Part shown: in pieces, positions 38,007-45,906 of the stretch
How the letters are laid out: every line of letters starts with the position of its first letter
Numbering within the stretch: position 1 is the first letter of the stretch
Program-made: the position numbers and the translations under genes
From: an uncultured Pseudomonadales bacterium
Lineage (GTDB): Bacteria; Pseudomonadota; Gammaproteobacteria; Pseudomonadales; Azotimanducaceae
Direction: 5' to 3'
Length of the DNA stretch: 64,000 bases
Assembly (NCBI GenBank): GCA_951813515.1
Contig: OX638346.1
Coordinates: 2,783,617-2,847,616 of the forward strand
Notes under the pieces: generated by a model
What the model was told of the DNA's origin: nothing
Seen by the model: only the letters and a program-made list of their open reading frames with translations
Database searches by the model: none

Positions 38007-38579
38007 TTGTTCCCCGAAGAAACGGCGTACGCCGCGTCCGTGGTCCACACCCGCGCGCTGGAGTTCTCCACGGGCCGCATGGCCGCCCGCGCTGCACTCG
38101 AACGTATTGGAGTCCCCCGCTGCGAAATTCCCCGCCGCGGCCGCCTGCCGGTCTGGCCCCCCTCCGCGATTGGCAGCATCGCCCACACCAGGACACTTGC
38201 GGCAGCCATCGTCGGCCCGGCCACCGGCCACGACGGTCTAGGCATCGACATCGAAGCCCGAACCGCAGTCTCTCCCCAGGTCGCCGAGCGCGTCCTGACC
38301 CGCACCGAGCGTCACTGGCTCCCCGCTTCCGAATGGCGCACCATGCTCTTTTCCGCCAAGGAAGCCATCTACAAGGCTATCAACCCCATGACAGGCGAAT
38401 TCCTCGGTTTCAATGATGTCGAACTCGACATCGATCCCACCGCCGGCGAATACCGCGCCCGCTGTCGCCGCAACCTCCGATCAGCCGTCCCCGTAGCCGC
38501 CGGCCGCGGCTACTGGGCCGTCTACCGCGCCCACTGGCTGGTCGTCTTCCTCATCCCCCCCGCCCCGGACACGGCCTGA
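38007..38579 (+). CDS. 4'-phosphopantetheinyl transferase (Sfp/EntD type)
   Basis: Moves phosphopantetheine from CoA to carrier-protein serines. The two signature motifs are GIDIEART (Asp81, Glu83, magnesium site) and FSAKEAIYKAI (Lys118, Glu119). 190 residues from the TTG at 38007. The frame is open back to 37893, and the upstream codons (DYRRDLFPEE and before) match what such enzymes carry, so the true N-terminus is probably about 35 residues longer. That stretch has no ATG, GTG or TTG, which points to a rare start or a lost base. No carrier protein or synthase genes are nearby. Confidence 0.85.
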   Translation: MFPEETAYAASVVHTRALEFSTGRMAARAALERIGVPRCEIPRRGRLPVWPPSAIGSIAHTRTLAAAIVGPATGHDGLGIDIEARTAVSPQVAERVLTRTERHWLPASEWRTMLFSAKEAIYKAINPMTGEFLGFNDVELDIDPTAGEYRARCRRNLRSAVPVAAGRGYWAVYRAHWLVVFLIPPAPDTA

Positions 38580-38629
38580 AGCGTCAACACCACCAGGTGA
38601 GATAGCTCGACTGAGGGGGAACCGAAACC

Positions 38630-38850
38630 ATGAAGCAACAAGGCGATCTTGAACTTATGGAGGGCAGCGATAGTGTTTTTCGCGACCTTGGCGATCCGGA
38701 CGCGGACCTCAAACATGCCAAGGCGGTGCTGGCGGCGCACATCATTGAGGCAAATTGGGAAATGAGAACTCAGCGTTCGGAAGGCCGCTGAACTGACCGG
38801 TTTCGCATCCGCTGCATTTCCGACAGTCGTCGCACCTGCTAGAGCCATGA
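38630..38850 (+). pseudogene. Remnant of an XRE-family antitoxin-like gene
   Basis: The intact first part is a 53-codon frame (38630-38791) starting MKQQGDLELMEGSDSVFRDL, with a good Shine-Dalgarno AGGGGGA at 38614. The expected continuation, the helix-turn-helix ELSVRKAAELTGFASA, follows at once but in another frame, and later homology breaks up again. The family usually pairs with a RelE/HigB-type toxin; none is present. Lies just after the PPTase gene. Confidence 0.65.
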
Positions 38851-38946
38851 AACCCGTCTGCCCTCTGGGCACGCTGTGTTTCACCCCCGCCCAGAGCCGA
38901 ACGACCAACCTGCTCAGGCAGGCCAGGCAAGGCAAGATGTCTGGCA

Positions 38947-40650
38947 CTAATTCTCGGATCGCTCGGCGCGTAGCTGCTCGATCGCCTCTTCCCGAAGCTG
39001 GCGTTTGAAGATCTTCTCCGACGCGGTCCTGGGCAGGCGCTCATCGCGCAGCCAGATGTGCTCGGGAATCTTGAATTGCGCCAGGTGTTCGCCCGCGTAA
39101 CGTTTCAGCGCTTCCACGCGGAGACCGGCGCCGGAGCGCGGCATGACGACGGCAGCCACCGCTTCGCCGAGGCGCTTGTCGGGAACGCCGAAGACGGCGC
39201 ACTCGGCCACGCCGGAATGCTGGTACAGGACCGCCTCGACTTCCTGGCAGCCGATGTTCTCGCCGCCCCGGAGGATCATGTCCTTCGCCCGGTCCGTGAT
39301 GAAGACGAAGTCTTCCTCGTCCATGTGTCCGATGTCGCCGGTGCGCACCCATCCGTCCACCAGCGTCTGCGCCGTCTCCTCGGGCCTGTTCCAGTAGCGT
39401 TTGAAGTTCATCGCGCCCCAGATGCACAACTCGCCGGATTCGCCCCGCGGGACCTCGTCGCCGTCATCGTCGATGACCTTGACCTTGACGAGGGGCACCG
39501 CGGCGCGGCCGCAGCTGCTGGGGCGTTGGACCAGGGCGGATCCGCCGATGGTCGTCGCGAGCCCCTGGGTTTCGGTCATGCCCCAGCCCGTGCCGGCGGC
39601 TCCGGAGCTGATCTTCTCGTTGATGTGTCTCGTTTGTTCGGGCGGCATGGGCGCGCCGCCGCCTCCGGCGCTCTGCAGGCTCGACAGGTCGAAGCTGGCG
39701 TAGTTCGGCGATTGCACGAGCTCCCACGCCATGATGGGAACGCCGTTGAAGCTCGTGATACGTTCGGCCTCGATGATGGAGAGCGCTTCTTCCGGGTCCC
39801 ACCGGTACATGGCGACCACCTTGCGTCCGGGGCGAAAGGACTGCAGTAGCTGGACCACGAGGCCGCTGACGTGAAACAGCGGAACCGCCAGGATGATCGC
39901 GGGGGAATACGGCATCTCGGCCTGCTTTCGGGCGAATTCGGGCCACAGGTGCCGGGCGATGGCGCCGTTAGCCTCCCAGCCGAGCAGCGCCTGGATGATG
40001 GAACGATGGATGGACAGGACACCCTTCGGATGCGCCGTCGAGCCAGACGTGTAGAGGATCATCGCGTCGTCGTCGCCGTCGAGTGCCACCTCGGGCATCG
40101 TCCGCGAAGCGCCGGCAATGAACGTTTCCCAAGTGCGCCAACCCTCTCCCTCGCAGCGGACGGTGACGAGGTCGATGCCGAGCCGTTCGGCGTCCTCGCC
40201 GATCCGCTCGAGCCGCTCCCGGTCGACGAACAGCACCGACAGGCTGCTGTCCTCAATTCCGTAGACCATCTCGTCGGTGGTCCACCAGGCATTCATCGCG
40301 ACGGCGATCGCGCCGATGGATGTGATCCCCATGTAGGCGAACGCCCATTCCGGATAGTTCCTGAGGGCGATGCCCACGCGATCCCCGGGACGGATCCCCT
40401 CCGCCAGCAGTCGGTTGGCGCACTTGGCGGCGAGGTCCCACGATTCCTGGAAGGTGTAACGTTCCTGCTGGTAGACGAGGAAGTCCCTGTCGGCGTGCGC
40501 AAGGCCTTCTGCGTAGAGGTCCCTCAAGTGTTCCGGCGCGTTGACGAACGTCGTGTAGTCGACGCCGTTGACGCGCCGCATGGAGGTCTCGAACGGTTGA
40601 CCGGGCGCTGTTAACGCATGCACCGCTGCGTCGAGTGCAGCCTTATTCAT
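38947..40650 (-). CDS. AMP-dependent acyl-CoA synthetase/ligase
   Basis: ANL-superfamily acid-CoA ligase. 567 residues. ATP loop MILYTSGSTAHPKGV, AMP motif GTGWGMTETQG, hinge region DGWVRTGDIG and RAKDMILRGGENI. The C-terminal lysine motif reads LPRTASEKIFKRQL, where most family members have TGK; the lysine is kept but the glycine is replaced by Glu. The substrate is probably a medium- or long-chain or aromatic acid and cannot be fixed. It diverges from the sulfotransferase-like gene, and the window's only PPTase is close by. Confidence 0.9.
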   Translation of the reverse strand: MNKAALDAAVHALTAPGQPFETSMRRVNGVDYTTFVNAPEHLRDLYAEGLAHADRDFLVYQQERYTFQESWDLAAKCANRLLAEGIRPGDRVGIALRNYPEWAFAYMGITSIGAIAVAMNAWWTTDEMVYGIEDSSLSVLFVDRERLERIGEDAERLGIDLVTVRCEGEGWRTWETFIAGASRTMPEVALDGDDDAMILYTSGSTAHPKGVLSIHRSIIQALLGWEANGAIARHLWPEFARKQAEMPYSPAIILAVPLFHVSGLVVQLLQSFRPGRKVVAMYRWDPEEALSIIEAERITSFNGVPIMAWELVQSPNYASFDLSSLQSAGGGGAPMPPEQTRHINEKISSGAAGTGWGMTETQGLATTIGGSALVQRPSSCGRAAVPLVKVKVIDDDGDEVPRGESGELCIWGAMNFKRYWNRPEETAQTLVDGWVRTGDIGHMDEEDFVFITDRAKDMILRGGENIGCQEVEAVLYQHSGVAECAVFGVPDKRLGEAVAAVVMPRSGAGLRVEALKRYAGEHLAQFKIPEHIWLRDERLPRTASEKIFKRQLREEAIEQLRAERSEN

Positions 40651-40794
40651 CCAGTATCACCCGTTGCGCCTCTCGTTCGTTGCGGTGCGTGCGCGCCGCC
40701 GACAAGGGCGCGAAGCGGGAAATTCTGGCAGAGAAGGCGCGGTGCTACAATTTTGCGCTCTTGTTTGGGGGCGGTCCGGATTGCCGGAGAGGGT

Positions 40795-41382
40795 TTGCAG
40801 ACCGAGAAGCCAAAGGTCTTTTGCGTCGGCTTCCACAAGACCGGAACGAAGTCCCTTGCCCGCGCACTCGAGGTCCTGGGATACCGCGTGACCGGGCCGA
40901 ACGGCGCCCGCGACCGCCGCATAGCCGAGCGCGCCTTGCCGATGGCGCTGGAAATCGCTCCGCGTTTCGATGCGTTCAACGACAATCCCTGGTCCATCCT
41001 TTACAGGGAGATGGACGCAGCTTTTCCGGGCAGTGGGTTCATCCTGACCGTGCGTCCCCCCGATAGCTGGATCGCCAGCGTCGTTCGTCACTTCGGCAAC
41101 GAGGTCACACCCATGCGCGAGTGGATCTACGGTACGGGAAGGGGAGCGCCGCAGGGCAACGAGCGCGCCTATCTCGACCGCTATCGCCGACACAACGCGG
41201 ATGTCGTCTCGCACTTCGCCGGGCGTGCCTGTCTTCTCACCATGGACATCACCGTCGGCGACGGCTGGGAGAAGCTCTGCGACTTCCTTGCGCTGCCCGT
41301 TCCCGACCGGCCCTTCCCCCACGTTAATGCCGCTGGCGCTGTCCAGGGCCGAGTAGTTCCTCATCGGCACGATCCCGACTGA
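40795..41382 (+). CDS. Sulfotransferase-family protein
   Basis: Begins with the PAPS-binding 5'-phosphosulfate loop VFCVGFHKTGTKSLARAL, followed by a RPPDSWIASV segment typical of the second PAPS-contacting region. About 195 residues, short but complete-looking for the single-domain bacterial P-loop group. The start is uncertain: the TTG at 40795 sits 2 bases after GGAGAGGG, and TTG 40753 is the alternative. A TACAAT at 40746 could be the -10 box. The acceptor is unknown. Confidence 0.72.
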   Translation: MQTEKPKVFCVGFHKTGTKSLARALEVLGYRVTGPNGARDRRIAERALPMALEIAPRFDAFNDNPWSILYREMDAAFPGSGFILTVRPPDSWIASVVRHFGNEVTPMREWIYGTGRGAPQGNERAYLDRYRRHNADVVSHFAGRACLLTMDITVGDGWEKLCDFLALPVPDRPFPHVNAAGAVQGRVVPHRHDPD

Positions 41383-41544
41383 CCGTGAGATGGCCGCCCG
41401 CAAGTGTTGCGCGGTTCAAAGTCCGCAGACTGGCCCTGCTGCGCGAGAATCTCGACGGCGCCAGGATGGAGGGTTCGGCGGGTTAGTGGCTGATCGAATG
41501 CGTCGTCAGGTGTGTCGTCGATGAGGCCAGCATAGATGTCGGGG

Positions 41545-41590
41545 CTTCGATTGAGGACAGCCATCGGCTTCGATTGAGGACAGCCATCTG
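41545..41590 (+). repeat. Repeat pair I
   Basis: Two tandem 23-base units, CTTCGATTGAGGACAGCCAT plus CNG, both of the G-variant core. They lie in the 363-base gap 41383-41745, where I see no gene. Confidence 0.8.
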
Positions 41591-41745
41591 GGCCCGTCAG
41601 GAACACCCGTTACCCAGTCTGATCCCTCTATGGCTGTGCCGAATGCGGGAAGAGGAAGGCGCTCTGACGAACAGCGCCTGTATGCCGAGGGTCAGTTGGT
41701 GCCGTCGTTGTGATGCCGGCGATGACGCGCGATATTCGAACAAGG

Positions 41746-44166
41746 TCAGAACTTCCATGCGATGGTGGCCTGAAAGTGACGCGGCAACTCAGGCAGAACG
41801 ACGACCCCACCGAACAGGTTGGGGAAGTTCGCCCGAAAGTAACGCGCGTCCGTCAGGTTCTTGCCCGAGACGGTGACGGACCACCGGCGTCCGTCGAATT
41901 GAAGTCCGGCGTTGACCAGGGTGTACGCCGGCAATCGTACTCTGCGGGAGAACCCCGAATACACGCTTGCTACGTCCGCAACGCTGACGAAGACGCGCCA
42001 GTAGCCCCTCTCGTGCAGGGAGGTGACGGCGGCCACGCGCTTGGGGACGCCCGCCCTTGTCGCGTCGGGGTTCGACGCGAGGGTGACGAAACCGCCTACG
42101 GTTCCACCATAGAAGGTCGTCGGGTCGGTATGCGGCAAGTCCCCGGCGCCAAGAAAGCTGAACCGGCCGCCGTTCTCCAGGGTATTGAGGTTGACGACCT
42201 CGAGGTTGGTGTAGGCCGCGACCAGGGATGTCCGCTCGGTCGCCCGCCAGCGCAGCTCCAGCTCGAAACCCTGGGAGCGGGACGCTTGATTCGTCACGAT
42301 GGCCTGGGCGCTGAAATCGGTGCGTTCCTGTTCGAAGTACACTGCCTGGCCGAATAGCCGGCCGCCCAGGAACGCGCCCTTGACGCCGAACTCGACCAGT
42401 TCCGAAGTAGCGACGGCGCGGCCCTGGGCCACGTTCGACGGGAGTATCTCGGCGCCCTGGCCGACGATGATGGTGGTTTGCTCGGACATGGTGACGTACG
42501 GCATCGGGCCGGCAGGCATCCGGTAGGAAAGGCTGGCCGTCCAGGAGAGGATGTCCTGGGTATCCGACGCTTCGATGGCCTCGCCGGAGCGGGTGCGTCC
42601 CGCGGGCTGGCGACTGTCGAGATGGATGCGTTCCTGGCGGATGCCGAAGATCGCGTTCAGGCCATTGTTCCAATCGATGTCCGCGAGCGCGGCGAGGCCA
42701 AGCGTGGTGTAGGAACCCTTCGAGTAGTCCGAGTAGTCCGTGTCGATCCGCGTGGCGAGCAGGCGCCGGTCCAGGGCAGTGGACGGGCCGGTGAGGTCGC
42801 GGCGATCGAAATGCTCGTTCGCGAAGTCGTTGGCGTGCTCGAAATCGGTGCGGCGGATGGAAGGAGACGCGAGGAGGCGCAGGCGTCCCCACTCCGCGTT
42901 CGGGGAGAACGTGACGATGAACTGGTCCTCAAATACGCGCGAGTCGGCGAACTCCGCGAAGCCGTATGCGACTTCCGAGAGATGGTCGTATCCCTCGACG
43001 AACAGCTTGTTCGTCGCTTGCCAACGGGGTCCGGTCCTGAAGTGTAGGTCCGCATAGAAAACGAAGTCCCTGGTCCTGAGCACGTCGTCCTCGGCGACGA
43101 GGACATGGGATCCGTCGAGTGTCGCTGTTCCGACGGTCTGGGGGGCCAGGGCGAAGTCGTCTCCTGGACGGATTGGAACCGTCACGCTCGCGGGATCCTC
43201 GACGAACGCGAAGAGTCCGGCACCGTCGTTGGCCCCGTCGTATTCCGCGTGGGAGATAGAGCCGTCGCCGTCGGCATCGAGCGGTCTGGCGCGTCCCGTC
43301 ACGTAGGTTCCGTGATCGATCAGTTCCTGGGTAAGCCGGTTCCAGCCACCGACCTCGTTGCCGTCGTAGTCGTGGTACATGCCGCCCCAGAGGAGTCGTA
43401 TCCGGTCGCTCACGTCCACGTTGAAGGTCGCCTGCAAGACGACGTTTCCCGTCGCCGTATCCCGGTAATAGCTGCCGGAGTCTTCCCACTCCCCGAACAG
43501 GTAGTAGCCGAATGGCTGTTCCCCAAGATTGCCCGGGCCGCCGACTTCCGCTGCCACGACTGCCTTGTCCCAGCTTCCGGTGGTCAGGGAGAACTCTCCC
43601 GTGGGGCGGCGCAGGAACTGTCCGGTATCGGCGCGGGCGGACTTCGGAACGAAGTTCATGTAACCGCCGATCTTGCTCGGGCCGTAGATCACCGACGCGG
43701 GGCCGCGAACGATGAGCACGCGGTCGGCCGCTCCGATGGGCGTTGCATAGTTGCCCGGGTTGTCGAGGCGGCGAACGCCGTTGAAGTAGTTCTCACCCGA
43801 TGTGCCACGCAGGTCCAGAGACCCTGAAACGCCGAAGAACGATTGTGTGAAGCTTGCGGGAGAGAGCATGACAAGGTCGTCGATGTCGGTCATGCCGAGG
43901 CTGTCCATGGTCTCGATGGACACCGTGGTGGCTGACCGGGGCGTTTCGAACAGGGACTTGTCGAGGCCGAACACCGCATCCACCGGCTCGGACGGCACGA
44001 TGGTGATCGAGTCTGCCGAGTCCCCATGTACCGTGATCGTCTCGTCGGCATCCGGATCTTCGGGATGCTCCGTCCCGGCGACGGGACATGCGGCGAGCAG
44101 CGCGGCTGCAAGCACAGGGCCGGCCAGCCTTCGCGCGGTCAGGTGAGTGCTCGTGACGGGGTTCAC
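41746..44166 (-). CDS. TonB-dependent outer membrane receptor
   Basis: 22-stranded barrel receptor for energised uptake, probably of a siderophore or similar chelate. 806 residues from a GTG start. Signal peptide about 1-32. Plug domain (about 65-185) with ETPRSATTVSIETMDSLG, LRGTSGENYFNGVRR and RVLIVRGPASVIYGPSKIGG. The barrel ends in the typical terminal phenylalanine (ATIAWKF). A YNLTDARYFRAN-like motif (GKNLTDARYF) is near the C-terminus. An extracellular-loop segment with DADGDGSISHAEYDG resembles an EF-hand calcium loop, which is unusual for this family. No fur box or transport genes are adjacent. Confidence 0.92.
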   Translation of the reverse strand: MNPVTSTHLTARRLAGPVLAAALLAACPVAGTEHPEDPDADETITVHGDSADSITIVPSEPVDAVFGLDKSLFETPRSATTVSIETMDSLGMTDIDDLVMLSPASFTQSFFGVSGSLDLRGTSGENYFNGVRRLDNPGNYATPIGAADRVLIVRGPASVIYGPSKIGGYMNFVPKSARADTGQFLRRPTGEFSLTTGSWDKAVVAAEVGGPGNLGEQPFGYYLFGEWEDSGSYYRDTATGNVVLQATFNVDVSDRIRLLWGGMYHDYDGNEVGGWNRLTQELIDHGTYVTGRARPLDADGDGSISHAEYDGANDGAGLFAFVEDPASVTVPIRPGDDFALAPQTVGTATLDGSHVLVAEDDVLRTRDFVFYADLHFRTGPRWQATNKLFVEGYDHLSEVAYGFAEFADSRVFEDQFIVTFSPNAEWGRLRLLASPSIRRTDFEHANDFANEHFDRRDLTGPSTALDRRLLATRIDTDYSDYSKGSYTTLGLAALADIDWNNGLNAIFGIRQERIHLDSRQPAGRTRSGEAIEASDTQDILSWTASLSYRMPAGPMPYVTMSEQTTIIVGQGAEILPSNVAQGRAVATSELVEFGVKGAFLGGRLFGQAVYFEQERTDFSAQAIVTNQASRSQGFELELRWRATERTSLVAAYTNLEVVNLNTLENGGRFSFLGAGDLPHTDPTTFYGGTVGGFVTLASNPDATRAGVPKRVAAVTSLHERGYWRVFVSVADVASVYSGFSRRVRLPAYTLVNAGLQFDGRRWSVTVSGKNLTDARYFRANFPNLFGGVVVLPELPRHFQATIAWKF

Positions 44167-44307
44167 GCCGGGGTCTGTGTGCCGGAACCTGGGGAGTGTC
44201 TAGCTTAGCTTAGCGTTTCCGGTCGATCCCAGATCAATCCCGGCGCGCCAACAGGCTGTTGGGCCGGACGTTCGACCTTCCTGGACAAGAAAAGGCGGCT
44301 TCGATCT

Positions 44308-44556
44308 CTAGCCGAACACGTCCTCAAGGGTGTCCGCATCGAGCAGGTTTTCGGCCCAGGCCTCCAGGTCGGCCGCAGACGCTTGGTCGAGCCGTTGGGC
44401 GGTTTCGGGCGAGAGTATGCCGAATCGCCGATGCAGCAACCTTTCAAGGACTGCGCGTTCTCCCTCGACGCGACCCTGCTGCATTCCTCGCTGCATCCCC
44501 TGCTGCATCCCCTGCTGCATGCCCTCGACGCGGGCCCTCTCGATAACTCCTGCCAT
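44308..44556 (-). pseudogene. Duplicated C-terminal module of the Rpn-type nuclease gene
   Basis: An 82-residue frame beginning MAGVIERARVEGMQQGMQQG, almost identical to the last 80 or so residues of the gene immediately to its right. It has four GM-Q-G units where the parent has three. It starts 2 bases after the parent's stop. Derived by tandem duplication of about 250 bases. It could still be translated as a free DUF4351-like tail, since its frame is intact. Confidence 0.75.
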
Positions 44557-44804
44557 GGCTAGGATGTTGAGCCGAACACGTCATCGAGGGTGTCGGCATC
44601 GAGCAGGTTCTCGGCCCAAGCCTCCAGGTTGGCCGCAGACGCTTGGTCGAGTCGTTGGGCGATTTCGGGCGAGAGTATGCCGAATCGCCGATGCAGCAAC
44701 CTTTCAAGGACTGTGCGCTCTCCCTCGACGCGGCCCTGCTGCATCCCCTGCTGCATCCCTTGCTGTATTCCCTCGTCGCGGGCCCTCTCAATAACTCCTG
44801 CCAT
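44309..44804. repeat. Tandem duplication of about 250 bases
   Basis: The 3' part of the Rpn-type gene (44557-44804) is repeated at 44309-44556. The offset is 248 bases at one end and 260 at the other because of one extra 12-base Gly-Met-Gln-Gln codon unit. Copies differ at scattered positions, so the event is not very recent. Confidence 0.85.
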
Positions 44805-45485
44805 GGTGTTGCCTTCTTCGGGATATTGCCGTTGATAGCGCCGGAACTCATTGTCCGTGAGGCCAGCGTAGATGTCGATGAATTTGAGGTATTTTGCCCG
44901 CTTGTTCCCGTCCGGCTCGAGCGCCAGCAGGCCACGGATCGCGGACGCGTAGATCTCGATCTTGCGTTGATCGGGACTGCGCATGTTCGGCAAGTTGACT
45001 CTGGCTACCAGGTTGTCGCTTTCCTGCCAGCGCTCCCAGGGTATCTCCTTGAGTTTGCATGCCAGGCAATTGAACGTCAGGTAGGGCTGGCGCTCGGTAC
45101 CCAGGGTAAGCATCGTCGGCACCGCGTCGGCGTCGCGCAAGAAGATCACTACCGGCACCACGCGGTCGGTCTTAAACAGTTCGGTGAGGTCGAGGCAGTA
45201 GTGCGCCAACCGGCGCAATGAGAATCGTCGCCAGTCGGACTCTTCTTCCAGCACGAACAGGATTGCTTCGCGACGACCGTCCTCCCACTCGACCAGCAGC
45301 GGCGTATCGAGCTCGCGGTAGTGCTCGCCCAGGCGCTCCTGAAGCTGTTCCTGTCGAACCGGGATGATGTTGAGGTCGTCTTCCGGCAGCGGTGCTTCTT
45401 CCGGGGCGAAGAACGCCAGCGCGTCGCGCGGATAGTCAACGATCAGGTTCTTGAAGTTCTGGTCGTGACTGACGGCGTTCGCCAT
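44559..45485 (-). CDS. Rpn-family PD-(D/E)XK nuclease / transposase-like protein with DUF4351 tail
   Basis: 308 residues. The N-terminal domain (about 10-200) fits the RpnA/YhgA nuclease-like fold: LLVEWEDGRREAILFVLEEE carries the acidic residues and DLTELFKTDRVVPVVIFL follows. The tail has GIQQGMQQGMQQG repeats and the DUF4351-type helix pair LLHRRFGILSPEIAQRL. These proteins promote RecA-independent recombination in E. coli and sit in mobile DNA. The ATG at 45485 gives MANAVSHDQNF. Beside repeat array J. Confidence 0.8.
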   Translation of the reverse strand: MANAVSHDQNFKNLIVDYPRDALAFFAPEEAPLPEDDLNIIPVRQEQLQERLGEHYRELDTPLLVEWEDGRREAILFVLEEESDWRRFSLRRLAHYCLDLTELFKTDRVVPVVIFLRDADAVPTMLTLGTERQPYLTFNCLACKLKEIPWERWQESDNLVARVNLPNMRSPDQRKIEIYASAIRGLLALEPDGNKRAKYLKFIDIYAGLTDNEFRRYQRQYPEEGNTMAGVIERARDEGIQQGMQQGMQQGRVEGERTVLERLLHRRFGILSPEIAQRLDQASAANLEAWAENLLDADTLDDVFGSTS

Positions 45486-45609
45486 GCGCGGGGCCCCGGG
45501 ATTTGTTCTATCTCAGAATCGGGCAAGTGCCGGCTTACGCGCCACCGGCAATCGCTGAAAATCTCGTAAGCCTTCGGCTAGGTCGTTCGCCAGATTCCTG
45601 TCCCCGGGA

Positions 45610-45823
45610 GATGGGTGTCCCCAAGAGATGGGTGTCCCCAGGAGATGGGTGTCCCCGGGGGATGGGTGTCCCCGGGGGATGGGTGTCCTCGGGGGATGGG
45701 TGTCCCTGTCCCCAGGAGATGGGTGTCCCCGGCGATCGGAGATGGCTGTCCCCGAGAGATGGGTGTCCCCGAGAGATGGGTGTCCCCGGGGGATGGGTGT
45801 CCCCGGGGGATGGGTGTCCTCGG
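45610..45823 (-). repeat. Repeat array J (upstream of the FAN1-type gene)
   Basis: Twelve reverse-orientation copies (eleven ATGGGTGTCC, one ATGGCTGTCC). Many units are exactly 17 bases apart (ATGGGTGTCCCCGGGGG), so consecutive units fall in rotating frames. The junctions CCCCGGGG are self-complementary. The 421-base gap 45486-45906 holds this array, a promoter-like box and nothing else I can see. Confidence 0.92.
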
Positions 45824-45867
45824 CGATTGGGGAGTGGACGCGTCCTGTATGCCTATACATAAGTCGT

Positions 45868-45873
45868 TATAAT
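45868..45873 (+). promoter_or_regulatory. -10 box for the FAN1-helicase pair
   Basis: A perfect TATAAT 34 bases before the TTG start, in an AT-rich patch between array J and the gene. The -35 region is weak. Confidence 0.4.
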
Positions 45874-45906
45874 TCGGATTCCTTTCTTTCGAGGTGCGCG
45901 ACGCCA

